DNA from: Rhodocyclaceae bacterium
Lineage (GTDB): Bacteria > Pseudomonadota > Gammaproteobacteria > Burkholderiales > Rhodocyclaceae
Direction of reading: 5' to 3'
Length of the DNA: 64,000 bases
Assembly (NCBI GenBank): GCA_030824115.1
Contig: JAVBYI010000024.1
Span: forward strand, 1-64,000
In this document: one piece after another, positions 16,922 through 24,479 of the stretch
Layout of the letters: every line of letters begins with the position of its first letter
How positions within the stretch are numbered: position 1 is the first letter of the stretch
Position numbers and translations under genes: made by a program
Notes under the pieces: generated by a model
Database searches by the model: none
Told to the model about the DNA's origin: nothing
What the model saw: the letters and a program-made list of their open reading frames with translations, nothing else

Positions 16922-17463
16922 CTGAAACCACTTACCCCACCGAAGCATCCCCCTGGATCGCCCGCTTCGCGCCGCTGATTCCCGAGAGTGGCGATGTGCT
17001 TGACCTTGCCTGCGGCAGCGGTCGCCATGCGCGCCTGCTTGCCAGTCTTGGGCATCGCGTTGAAGCCGTCGACCGCGATGGCGATGCGCTGGCGCAACTG
17101 GCCGGCATCGAGGGCGTCACCACGCGGCAGGCCGATCTCGAAGGCGGCTCGTGGCCGTATTACAGCCGCGTGTTTGACGGCATCGTGGTCAGCCGCTACC
17201 TGTGGCGCCCCCTGATGCCGCAAATCTTCAACTGCTTGGGCGAAGGCGGCGTGCTGATCTACGAAACCTTCATGGAAGGCCAGCAACTGTTCGGCAAGCC
17301 GGAAAATCCCGCGCATCTCCTGCGTCCCGGCGAACTGCTCGAAATGGTCGGCAAACGCTTCACCATCGTGGCCTTCGAACAAGGTGAAATCGCCGGGGAA
17401 AAACCGCAGGTCATGCAGCGTATCTGTGTCCGGCGCGGGCGGCCGGATAAGCTGCCGGTTTAG
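16918..17463 (+). CDS. Class I SAM-dependent methyltransferase coupled to the toxin gene
   Basis: 181 residues with SAM motif I VLDLACGSGRHARLLA (about residues 23-38), then VEAVDRDGDAL and FDGIVVSRYLWRPL. Small stand-alone methyltransferase, substrate unknown. ATG overlaps the toxin stop (ATGA). Standing in the same transcript as a toxin-antitoxin pair is probably chance insertion of the module beside a housekeeping gene rather than a functional link. Confidence 0.8.
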   Translation: MTETTYPTEASPWIARFAPLIPESGDVLDLACGSGRHARLLASLGHRVEAVDRDGDALAQLAGIEGVTTRQADLEGGSWPYYSRVFDGIVVSRYLWRPLMPQIFNCLGEGGVLIYETFMEGQQLFGKPENPAHLLRPGELLEMVGKRFTIVAFEQGEIAGEKPQVMQRICVRRGRPDKLPV

Positions 17464-17484
17464 AGTTTCAGGGGCGCGTTGCTT

Positions 17485-17508
17485 GCCGTGCTGTCAGCGC
17501 CGACTTTT
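17485..17508 (+). repeat. 24-bp dispersed repeat, copy 7 (intergenic)
   Basis: GCCGTG-CTG-TCAGCGCCGACTTTT; differs at bases 6 and 10. 21 bases after a methyltransferase stop. Confidence 0.88.
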
Positions 17509-17542
17509 GATTTGTCGGGGCAGGATCGAGAGCTACTTCCGA

Positions 17543-17734
17543 TTACTTTGCGGACCAGTCTACGAAACGAGTAGCGCCAGCGACCAGATCGCTTTCAGCT
17601 TGCTTCAGCGCTTGCTCGTGCCATGCGGGTGATTCGATACCCTCGTCCGTGCGGCCGCTCAAGGAATCCCAAAGCGCTTCCATCAGCTTCAGTTTTTCTG
17701 CAACGGGCATCTCAGCGATATCAATGGCGGTCAT
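17543..17734 (-). CDS. Orphan addiction-module antitoxin-like protein
   Basis: 63 residues: MTAIDIAEMPVAEKLKLMEALWDSL, then SPAWHEQALKQAE. This matches the short 'addiction module protein' family (Unstab_antitox, PF09720 as I recall), normally encoded just before a RelE/ParE toxin. Here no toxin follows; the next bases lead to the methyltransferase terminus. The frame stays open upstream through a repeat copy, but ATG 17734 with GAAGGGAAG upstream gives the family's usual N-terminus. Confidence 0.7.
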   Translation of the reverse strand: MTAIDIAEMPVAEKLKLMEALWDSLSGRTDEGIESPAWHEQALKQAESDLVAGATRFVDWSAK

Positions 17735-17776
17735 GGGTTTCTTCCCTTCTTGAACAACTCTGGTTTCAATGCTAGC

Positions 17777-17800
17777 AAAAGTCGGCGCTGGCAGGACGGC
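17777..17800 (-). repeat. 24-bp dispersed repeat, copy 8 (intergenic)
   Basis: Minus-strand GCCGTC-CTG-CCAGCGCCGACTTTT, upstream of the orphan antitoxin. Confidence 0.9.
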
Positions 17801-17832
17801 ATAGGGGATGGGAAATCGTGGTCCGCCCCAGA

Positions 17833-19014
17833 TTATCCCGCTGACTTCTCTACAACCCATTGGATATTGTCCATGTATTCGGTTAAATCTATTTTCCCGA
17901 GAGTAAACGCATCTGCGACTTGGACTGGTACCAGCGCCGTACCATAGTGAGACTCATCTTGTAGAGCCAACGAGATTCCGGCTCTATCCAACGAATTCTG
18001 TGTGGAAGGATCAAGAAGGATTCCAATACTGAGTTGATCGAGCATTTGGGAGGCGTGGATTAGTGCGTGCTGAGCCGGTCGGCCTAGACGGTCACGTACG
18101 ACAAGAACGCCATCTCGTTTAACGCATTTCCACGCAACAGTCTCGAAGCCTACGGTCGAAAGGTTATGGGCGATATTCAGGAGCGTTGCCGACAGACGTA
18201 TGTCGATTGTTGGAATCCGTAATGCATGCAGTTCCGGCATGTGCTCTATGTAGGTGATTGTGTTAGCGAGCCGCGTTGCCGTGTGGATTCTGAGAAGCCA
18301 ATGCCACACCTTCCTGAGACGGTGTATGCCGAGTCGGCGAACTTGAACAGTTCCCTTTCCGTACTTGATTTCGATTGTCCTCGGAGCAACTAGCTGAAAC
18401 GTTTTGTGGGCTGCGATATTGCGCCATTGATGAATAGGTATTGATAAGTCAGGATCAGCCAGCAGAATTGGAGCCTGAGCGCGCAGAGTGCTTGGGAACT
18501 CACCAACAAGGGCTCCGAAATCCAGCTTCGTGACATCGTTTGGCCACGGGTTACCGGAGCATCTTTGTGCAAACGAAAACAGAATCTGGAGTTGAGGTTT
18601 GAAGCATCCCTCAGCAACTCCATCAATTGTTGAAAACAACTGATAGACCCTGTCGTGTATTGCTGCGCCAGTCTCAAGCGGAGCTGATGTTTCAAACACG
18701 TTTAACCATCGGTCGTCCGATGTCTGCATGTTCGCAAAGTACTTTAGTAAATTTTCATACGCCCCTTGGCGATCAAATCGAAGAACCCGACGATGCAGGC
18801 GCAAACACCATGAAAGGAGGTCTGTGTATTCTGGAAATAGGGCAATGCGCGCAAGGTTTCTTAGTTCGACGTGGAACGAATCGATGTTCTTGCCCAATTG
18901 CCGCTGACGGCGAAAGTACGGTGTGAATGCGCTCCGTGTGGCAACGCTCCAATCGGCTCTAGTGAAAGCCTTGGGAAGTTGGTGCTCCTTAATTGATCGA
19001 ACAAGTTTGCGCAT
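17833..19014 (-). CDS. Unknown protein with a HEPN-like RNxxxH motif, lower GC than neighbours
   Basis: 393 residues, no family recognised. Helical, rich in Arg/His/Trp. Near residue 205 it has IHQWRNIAAHKTF; the R-N-x3-H (RX4H) form is the signature of HEPN ribonuclease domains, which are common in toxin and antiviral proteins. Base composition is visibly closer to 50 % GC than the flanking genes, and it sits in a patch with a toxin-antitoxin pair and an orphan antitoxin, which suggests acquisition. Function is inference only. Confidence 0.6.
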   Translation of the reverse strand: MRKLVRSIKEHQLPKAFTRADWSVATRSAFTPYFRRQRQLGKNIDSFHVELRNLARIALFPEYTDLLSWCLRLHRRVLRFDRQGAYENLLKYFANMQTSDDRWLNVFETSAPLETGAAIHDRVYQLFSTIDGVAEGCFKPQLQILFSFAQRCSGNPWPNDVTKLDFGALVGEFPSTLRAQAPILLADPDLSIPIHQWRNIAAHKTFQLVAPRTIEIKYGKGTVQVRRLGIHRLRKVWHWLLRIHTATRLANTITYIEHMPELHALRIPTIDIRLSATLLNIAHNLSTVGFETVAWKCVKRDGVLVVRDRLGRPAQHALIHASQMLDQLSIGILLDPSTQNSLDRAGISLALQDESHYGTALVPVQVADAFTLGKIDLTEYMDNIQWVVEKSAG

Positions 19015-19037
19015 TTTCCAATCGCAGTGTCATTTCT

Positions 19038-19061
19038 GCCGTCTTACCAGCGCCGACTTTT
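19038..19061 (+). repeat. 24-bp dispersed repeat, copy 9 (overlaps mnmH stop)
   Basis: GCCGTC-TTA-CCAGCGCCGACTTTT. The T run forms part of the antisense TAA stop of mnmH. Confidence 0.9.
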
Positions 19062-20121
19062 AATTGCCTTTGTTCGCCAGAATGTCGCGGGCCAGCGCAT
19101 CAATGCTGGCCTGACTCAGGTCATCCGCCGAGAAAACAGCCGCGTCGGCATAGCGATAGTTCTTGTCCTGCGAGCGCTGGTAGAGCGGGTCGTAGTGGTT
19201 TTCCAGCAGGTCGGCGACGAGGGACGGGAAGTCGCCGGCTTCGATCTGGCGGGTCCAGTGGTCCAGCGTTTCGTTGCTTTGCAGGCCGCGCAGGTGGCTG
19301 AGTTGGTCGATCAGCCACTGGGGACGCTGCAGGAAGTAATCGTAGTCGCGCAGCAAAAAGTCGGCTCTGGCGGGACGGCTGGCCTCGACGCGCACGCAGG
19401 GGGCGGCGCGCAGGCCGTTGATGAGGGCGTCGGGTACTTGCAGTTTGCCGATGCGGCGGCTCTCGGCTTCGGCGAAGACGGGGCGGGCGGGGTCGAAGGT
19501 CTGCAGGGCGGCGAAGAGTTTTGACTCGAACATCTTTTGCGCAGGTTGCGGGGCATCGGGCAGGTTGCCGAGCACCGAGCCTTTGTGCGCGGCCAGTTCC
19601 TCCAGGTGGAGGATTTGCCCGCCGAGTTGGCCGATGGCTTCAAGGATGCGGCTCTTGGCGCTGCCGGTAGGGCCGGAGATGATGCGGTACTGGAATTGCG
19701 TCGGCAGGATCGTGAGTTGCTCGACCACATGCTTGCGCCAGGCCTTGTAGCCGCCTTCGAGGCGATGGGCGTCCCAGCCGATCTCGCGCAGGATGTGGGC
19801 AAATGCGCCGGAACGCTTGCCGCCGCGCCAGCAGTAGACGAGGGGTTTCCAGTCTTTCGGTTTGTCCAGAAACAGGGTCTCGATATGCGTGGCGATATTT
19901 TTGGCCACCAGCACCGCGCCGATCTTCTTGGCCTCGAAGGGGGAAGCCTGCTTGTAGAGCGTGCCGACCTGGGCGCGTTCGTCGTTCGAGAGCACCGGGC
20001 AACTGGTCGCGCCGGGCAGGTGATCCTCGGCGAATTCGCCGGGCGAACGGGCATCCAGGATCGCATCAAAATTGCCGACCTGTGCTATGGTTGCCACGCC
20101 TTTATGTTGGCGTTCCGCCAC
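19060..20121 (-). CDS. mnmH: tRNA 2-selenouridine synthase MnmH (SelU)
   Basis: 353 residues. An N-terminal rhodanese domain with the catalytic Cys97 in YCWRGGKRSG is followed by a P-loop domain (SGPTGSAKS, residues 149-157) that binds tRNA. It replaces the sulfur of 2-thiouridine at the wobble position with selenium from selenophosphate, so it is a client of SelD. GTG start at 20121 with GGGAG eight bases upstream. The start lies only 11 bases from the selD ATG on the other strand. An internal repeat copy reads RPARADFLL; another copy supplies its stop-codon bases. Confidence 0.93.
   Translation of the reverse strand: MAERQHKGVATIAQVGNFDAILDARSPGEFAEDHLPGATSCPVLSNDERAQVGTLYKQASPFEAKKIGAVLVAKNIATHIETLFLDKPKDWKPLVYCWRGGKRSGAFAHILREIGWDAHRLEGGYKAWRKHVVEQLTILPTQFQYRIISGPTGSAKSRILEAIGQLGGQILHLEELAAHKGSVLGNLPDAPQPAQKMFESKLFAALQTFDPARPVFAEAESRRIGKLQVPDALINGLRAAPCVRVEASRPARADFLLRDYDYFLQRPQWLIDQLSHLRGLQSNETLDHWTRQIEAGDFPSLVADLLENHYDPLYQRSQDKNYRYADAAVFSADDLSQASIDALARDILANKGN
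19356..19379 (-). repeat. 24-bp dispersed repeat, copy 10 (in mnmH)
   Basis: Minus-strand GCCGTC-CCG-CCAGAGCCGACTTTT (one C-to-A change). Read as RPARADF. Confidence 0.88.
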
Positions 20122-20132
20122 GAATTTCTCCC

Positions 20133-21179
20133 ATGGAAAACATCAAACTTACCCAATTCAGTCACGGCGGGGGTTGAGGCTGCAAGATTGCGTCGGCCGT
20201 GTTGTCGCGCATTATCGCCGAATCACCCCTGAAGACTTTGCCCGAAGCGCTCATGGTCGGTATCGAAACTGCCGACGATGCGGCGGTGTATCGCCTTAAC
20301 GATCATCAGGCCATCGTCGCCACCACCGATTTCTTCATGCCGATCGTGGACGATCCGCGCGACTTCGGCCGCATTGCCGCGGCCAACGCGCTCTCAGATG
20401 TGTATGCGATGGGCGGCCAGCCGATCTTCGCGCTGGCCATCGTCGGCATGCCGCTCGGCAAGCTGCCGGAAGAAACGATTCACGCCATCCTCGAAGGCGG
20501 TGCCTCGATCTGCGCCGAAGCCGGCATTCCGATTGCCGGCGGGCATACTATCGATGCACCCGAGCCGATCTACGGGCTGGTGGGCATCGGCATCGTCCAT
20601 CCCGATCAGGTGAAGCGCAATGCCGGCGCGCATGCCGGCGATGTGCTGATTCTCAGCAAGCCGCTCGGCATCGGCATCCTGTCAGCCGCGTTGAAGAAGA
20701 ATGACTTGTCGCCAGCGGGCTATGCCGAGATGGTGCGCTGGACGACCAAGCTTAACGTGACCGGTGCGCAACTGGCGCAGATGCCCGGTGTGCATGCGGT
20801 GACGGATATCACCGGCTTTGGTTTTGCCGGCCACCTGCTGGAAATCTGCAAGGGGTCGCAACTGATGGCCGAGGTGGCGTTCGAGCAACTGCCGCTGATC
20901 GAAGAAGCGGTGACGCATGTCAAGGCCGGCATTGCCACCGGCGCCTCGACGCGCAACTGGGAAAGCTATGGTGCGTCTGTCGCCGTCCCGCCAGCGCCGA
21001 CATTTGAAGAGTGGCAGCAGAAGGTGCTGACCGATCCGCAGACCAGCGGCGGGTTGCTGGTGGCCTGTGCGCCAGAGAGCGTTGAAGCCGTGATGGCCGC
21101 GTTTCATGCGGATGGTTTTGACCGGGCGCGGATTGTCGGTGCGATGCGCGAAGGTCCGGCCCGGCTCAGTGTGGTTTGA
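20133..21179 (+). CDS. selD: Selenide, water dikinase SelD, itself a selenoprotein (in-frame UGA = Sec15)
   Basis: The conventional ORF begins only at 20199. Read from ATG 20133 through TGA at 20175-20177 the N-terminus is MENIKLTQFSHGGG-U-GCKIAS, which aligns with SelD proteins that carry Cys or Sec at this catalytic position (Cys17 in E. coli SelD, with the essential Lys three residues on, here Lys18). 348 residues in all. It makes selenophosphate from selenide and ATP. The conserved LTDPQTSGGLL segment near the C-terminus is intact. One 24-bp repeat copy reads AVPPAPTF just before it. Overlaps convergent tesA by 14 bases. Confidence 0.95.
20982..21005 (+). repeat. 24-bp dispersed repeat, copy 11 (in selD)
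   Basis: GCCGTC-CCG-CCAGCGCCGACATTT; read as AVPPAPTF. Confidence 0.9.
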
Positions 21180-21774
21180 GCAGCGCCTTGACGGCCGGCC
21201 AGACGTGATCGCGGATTTTGGGTTGTGCAGCCGCCGTCGGATGCAGTCGGTCGGGCTGGAAAGCCGCGTCGTCGCGCGCAATCGGTTCGAGCAGGAAGGG
21301 CAGCAGGCCGGTCTTTTCGGCTTTCGCAACGTCGGCAAACATCTGGCTGAATTGCTGCGTATAGGCCATGCCATAGTTGGGCGGCAGGCGCATGCCGGCG
21401 ATCAACACGCGGGCGCCGGCCTGACGTGCGGCCTGGACCATCGCCCGCAGGTTATTGCGGGCAGAGGCGACAGGCAAACCGCGCAGACCATCATTGGCAC
21501 CGAGTGCCAGCACCACCACGGCCGGATGATGTTGCTTGAGCAGCGCCGGCAGGCGCGTCCGTCCGCCATCCGTCGTTTCGCCGCTGATACTGGCGTTGAT
21601 CACCGCATGAGGAAACTTTTCCTGCTTTAATCGATCTGCCATCAGGGCCGGCCAGCTTTGCGCAAGCTCGATCCCATAACCAGCCGAGAGGCTGTCGCCA
21701 AAGACCAGAATCGTCGGCGCGGCCTGGGCAGAACCGATCATTGACAGCAGAAACAACCAGAAGAATCTCGACAT
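21166..21774 (-). CDS. tesA: Arylesterase / lysophospholipase TesA-type SGNH hydrolase
   Basis: About 202 residues from ATG 21774 (MSRFFWLFLLSMIGSAQA signal peptide). A longer open frame upstream is an antisense shadow of the ABC gene. SGNH blocks: FGDSLSAGYG (Ser), SGETTDGG, LGANDGLRG (Asn) and PDRLHPTAAAQ (Asp/His). Periplasmic esterase/thioesterase. Divergent from ybbA as in many proteobacteria, here with the two start codons sharing CATG. Confidence 0.92.
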   Translation of the reverse strand: MSRFFWLFLLSMIGSAQAAPTILVFGDSLSAGYGIELAQSWPALMADRLKQEKFPHAVINASISGETTDGGRTRLPALLKQHHPAVVVLALGANDGLRGLPVASARNNLRAMVQAARQAGARVLIAGMRLPPNYGMAYTQQFSQMFADVAKAEKTGLLPFLLEPIARDDAAFQPDRLHPTAAAQPKIRDHVWPAVKALLKPH

Positions 21775-22447
21775 GACAGAAACCGTTTTGAACGTCACAG
21801 GATTGGGCAAGACCGTCGCCGGCAGTACCGGTGCGCTGACCATTTTGCACGAGATTGATTTCAGCGTGCAGTCGGGGGAGTCTGTCGCCATCGTTGGCGC
21901 CTCGGGTTCCGGCAAGTCGACCCTGCTGGGGCTGCTGGCGGGGCTTGACCTGCCGACGGCGGGCAAGGTGGAGCTGGCGGGCCAGAACCTCAATGACCTG
22001 AACGAGGATGCGCGTGCCGCCTTGCGCGGGCGGGTGCTGGGCTTTGTGTTCCAGTCCTTTCACCTGCTGCCGGCGCTGACGGCGCGCGAGAATGCCATGT
22101 TGCCGATGGAACTGCTGGGGCAGCCGGATGCGCGTCCGATTGCCGAAGCGATGCTGGCGCGAGTAGGGCTGGCGGATCGGCTTGACCATTATCCGAAGCA
22201 CCTCTCGGGGGGCGAGCAGCAGCGCGTCGCGCTGGCACGGGCCTTTGCCGTCAAGCCCAAGCTGTTGATGGCCGACGAACCTACCGGCAACCTCGATGCG
22301 ACCACGGGCCAGCAGGTCATCGACCTGATGTTCGAAATGAATGCCGAACAAGGCACGACGCTGATGCTCGTCACCCATGACGAGGCGCTGGCGCGGCGGT
22401 GCGGGCGGACGCTACGTCTGGTTGCAGGACGCTTGGCTCAGGATTGA
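21773..22447 (+). CDS. ybbA: ABC transporter ATP-binding protein YbbA-type
   Basis: 224 residues with Walker A VGASGSGKST (about 40-49), signature LSGGEQQRVALARA and Walker B LLMADEPTGNLD, of the LolD/MacB-like subfamily. The partner permease (YbbP), which normally follows ybbA, is absent: the next gene is hpnE on the opposite strand. It may pair with a permease encoded elsewhere or work with TesA-related lipid handling. Confidence 0.88.
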   Translation: MTETVLNVTGLGKTVAGSTGALTILHEIDFSVQSGESVAIVGASGSGKSTLLGLLAGLDLPTAGKVELAGQNLNDLNEDARAALRGRVLGFVFQSFHLLPALTARENAMLPMELLGQPDARPIAEAMLARVGLADRLDHYPKHLSGGEQQRVALARAFAVKPKLLMADEPTGNLDATTGQQVIDLMFEMNAEQGTTLMLVTHDEALARRCGRTLRLVAGRLAQD

Positions 22448-23661
22448 CCGAGAATTGCCCGAGCGGCCGCGATGCCGCTCCTGACCGTGCCTTCGAGCGT
22501 GGCCGGATAGTCGCCCGCCACGTAGTCGCCGGCCAGCCAGAGGCCGGGATCAGCGGTGGCGGTGGCAGGGCGAGAGAGATTTGGCGTGCAGGCGAAGGTG
22601 GCGCGCTTTTCCTCGATCACCCAGGTTTTGTGTGGACTGGGCAGGTTGGGCAGCAGCACGGTAATTTCGCGATGGATGGCCTGACCTAATGCTTCGTGTG
22701 AGAGCGTTTGCCAAGCGCCTGCGCCGCTGATGACCACCGCCAGCAGCCCGTGCTGCCCGACCAGTTGGCCGCGGTCGAAGACCCATTGCCCGTGACCGCT
22801 GGCCATGCCGAGCATCGGAAAGCTCAGGCGCACGGCTTCTGGATATTGCAGGTAGATCGTCGCAATCGGTTGCCAGACGAATTCGGGAAGTGGAATCTGC
22901 GGCGCCAATGCCGGTAGGTGATAGGGGGCGACGGCGAGCACGCGGTGATCGAAGCCGCTCAGTTCATCAAGACTGTGGATGCGTCGGCTGCGATGCACCT
23001 GCCCGCCACGGGCCTCGATGAAGCGTGCGGCCGGTTCGGGAAACAGGCGGGAAAAATCGACGGTGGGCAGCAGGAAGTCCGACGCGGCGCGGTCGGCGGC
23101 GAGGCTGTCGCGCAGCACGTTGAGGAAAACCTGTGCCGAGGCGATCTTGACGGGCGTATTTAGCGCGGCGAGACAGAGCGGTTCCCACAGGAAGCGACGC
23201 AGGGCCGGCGGCTGATTGGCGATGAGCTGTTTGGCCGTGATGTCGCGTGGCAGGCGGAAGCGTGCCTTTTTGAGCGCCTGCATGAAGCGGATGGCGGCGA
23301 TCTTTTCCTTCCAGTTCAGGCCCTGCGCCGTCAGCAATGCCCAGGCGAGATGGAGCGGGGCGGGTAGCCGGAGGGCAGCGACTTTGACATGGCCGGGAAA
23401 CTCCAGATGCAGTGTTTTCTGCCTTAGCGCCGTCCTGTCAGCGCCGACTTTTTGCATCAGCCGCAGGGTTTCGCGATAGGCGCCGACGAGGATGTGCATG
23501 CCGTTATCGACAGTCATTCCCTCCCAATCAACCCCGCGTGCACGGCCGCCGAGGGTGCGTGAGGCCTCGAAGACCTCGACGTGGTAACCGGCATCAGCCA
23601 GTTCCACGGCGCAGGCGAGGCCGGCGTAGCCGGCGCCAACGATGGCTATGCGCCGAGCCAT
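22438..23661 (-). CDS. hpnE: Hydroxysqualene dehydroxylase HpnE
   Basis: About 407 residues from ATG 23661 (MARRIAIVGAGYAGLACA, FAD-binding dinucleotide fold); an upstream GTG at 23679 is also open. C-terminal LWLAGDYVAGDYPATLEGTV is the FAD-binding end of the amine oxidase/phytoene desaturase family. The last step of squalene formation in the HpnCDE route. Start overlaps hpnD by 16 bases. A repeat copy reads KVGADRTAL. Confidence 0.92.
   Translation of the reverse strand: MARRIAIVGAGYAGLACAVELADAGYHVEVFEASRTLGGRARGVDWEGMTVDNGMHILVGAYRETLRLMQKVGADRTALRQKTLHLEFPGHVKVAALRLPAPLHLAWALLTAQGLNWKEKIAAIRFMQALKKARFRLPRDITAKQLIANQPPALRRFLWEPLCLAALNTPVKIASAQVFLNVLRDSLAADRAASDFLLPTVDFSRLFPEPAARFIEARGGQVHRSRRIHSLDELSGFDHRVLAVAPYHLPALAPQIPLPEFVWQPIATIYLQYPEAVRLSFPMLGMASGHGQWVFDRGQLVGQHGLLAVVISGAGAWQTLSHEALGQAIHREITVLLPNLPSPHKTWVIEEKRATFACTPNLSRPATATADPGLWLAGDYVAGDYPATLEGTVRSGIAAARAILGQS
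23429..23452 (+). repeat. 24-bp dispersed repeat, copy 12 (in hpnE)
   Basis: GCCGTC-CTG-TCAGCGCCGACTTTT; antisense in hpnE as KVGADRTA. Confidence 0.9.
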
Positions 23662-24479
23662 GTCTTGAGGGCCAGCCACAGTTTCAGCAGCGGCGTCAGC
23701 GAGGTGCGGCGGTCGAGGACGAGGAAATCGTCCTTCTCGATTTCCACCAGCAGACGGCGGTAGATGGCGGCCATGACGAGGCCCGGCCGCTGTGCCTTGC
23801 GATCCACGGCGGGCAGGGCGGCAAAGGCGCGTTCGTAATGGTCCTGCGCACGGGCGTACTGAAAACGCATCAGTTCGACAAAGGCGGGCGTATGTTTTGA
23901 CTGCAGGATGTCGCGCTCGTTGACGCCGAAACGCGCCAACTCATCCTGTGGCAGGTAGATACGGCCGCGTCGCGCATCTTCGCCAACATCGCGGATGATG
24001 TTGGTGAGCTGGAAGGCGAGGCCGAGGGCATGGGCATATTTGAGCGTCTGGCGATCCCGATAGCCGAAGATTTCGGCGGCCAGCAGGCCGACCACGCCAG
24101 CTGCGCGATGGCAGTAAAGCTGGAGTTCCTTGAAGTCGGCATAGCGCGACTGCTCCAGATCCATCTGCATGCCGTCGATGATCTCGACCAGTTGCTCGAC
24201 CGGCAGGGAGAAGGACTGCCGAGCAGTCTTGAGCGCCAAGGCGACCGGATGGCTGGGCTGGCCGGATTCCAGTTGAGCGATCTCGCTTCGCCACCAGTTG
24301 AGCTTGCTGCGGGCGATGGCGGGATCATGGCATTCATCGACCACATCATCGACTTCGCGGCAGAAGGCGTAAAGCGCCGTGATCGCCTGGCGCCGATTAG
24401 GCGGCAGGAAGCGGAAACTGCTGGTGAAACTCGATTTGCTGGCGGCGAGCTTCTCCTCGCAGTAGCGGTCGGGACTCAT
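23646..24479 (-). CDS. hpnD: Presqualene diphosphate synthase HpnD
   Basis: 277 residues from ATG 24479 (MSPDRYCEEKLAASKSSF). Squalene/phytoene synthase fold with both Asp-rich motifs: EVDDVVDE and RDVGEDARRGR. Joins two farnesyl diphosphates to presqualene diphosphate. Four-base overlap with hpnC upstream, 16-base overlap with hpnE downstream: one operon for squalene/hopanoid precursors. Confidence 0.93.
   Translation of the reverse strand: MSPDRYCEEKLAASKSSFTSSFRFLPPNRRQAITALYAFCREVDDVVDECHDPAIARSKLNWWRSEIAQLESGQPSHPVALALKTARQSFSLPVEQLVEIIDGMQMDLEQSRYADFKELQLYCHRAAGVVGLLAAEIFGYRDRQTLKYAHALGLAFQLTNIIRDVGEDARRGRIYLPQDELARFGVNERDILQSKHTPAFVELMRFQYARAQDHYERAFAALPAVDRKAQRPGLVMAAIYRRLLVEIEKDDFLVLDRRTSLTPLLKLWLALKTWLGA

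Noticed and set aside
16158-17800. Copies 6 and 8 or 7 and 8 as ends of a transposon
   Set aside because: The DNA between contains ordinary genes and no transposase, there are no target duplications, and the same word occurs singly elsewhere.
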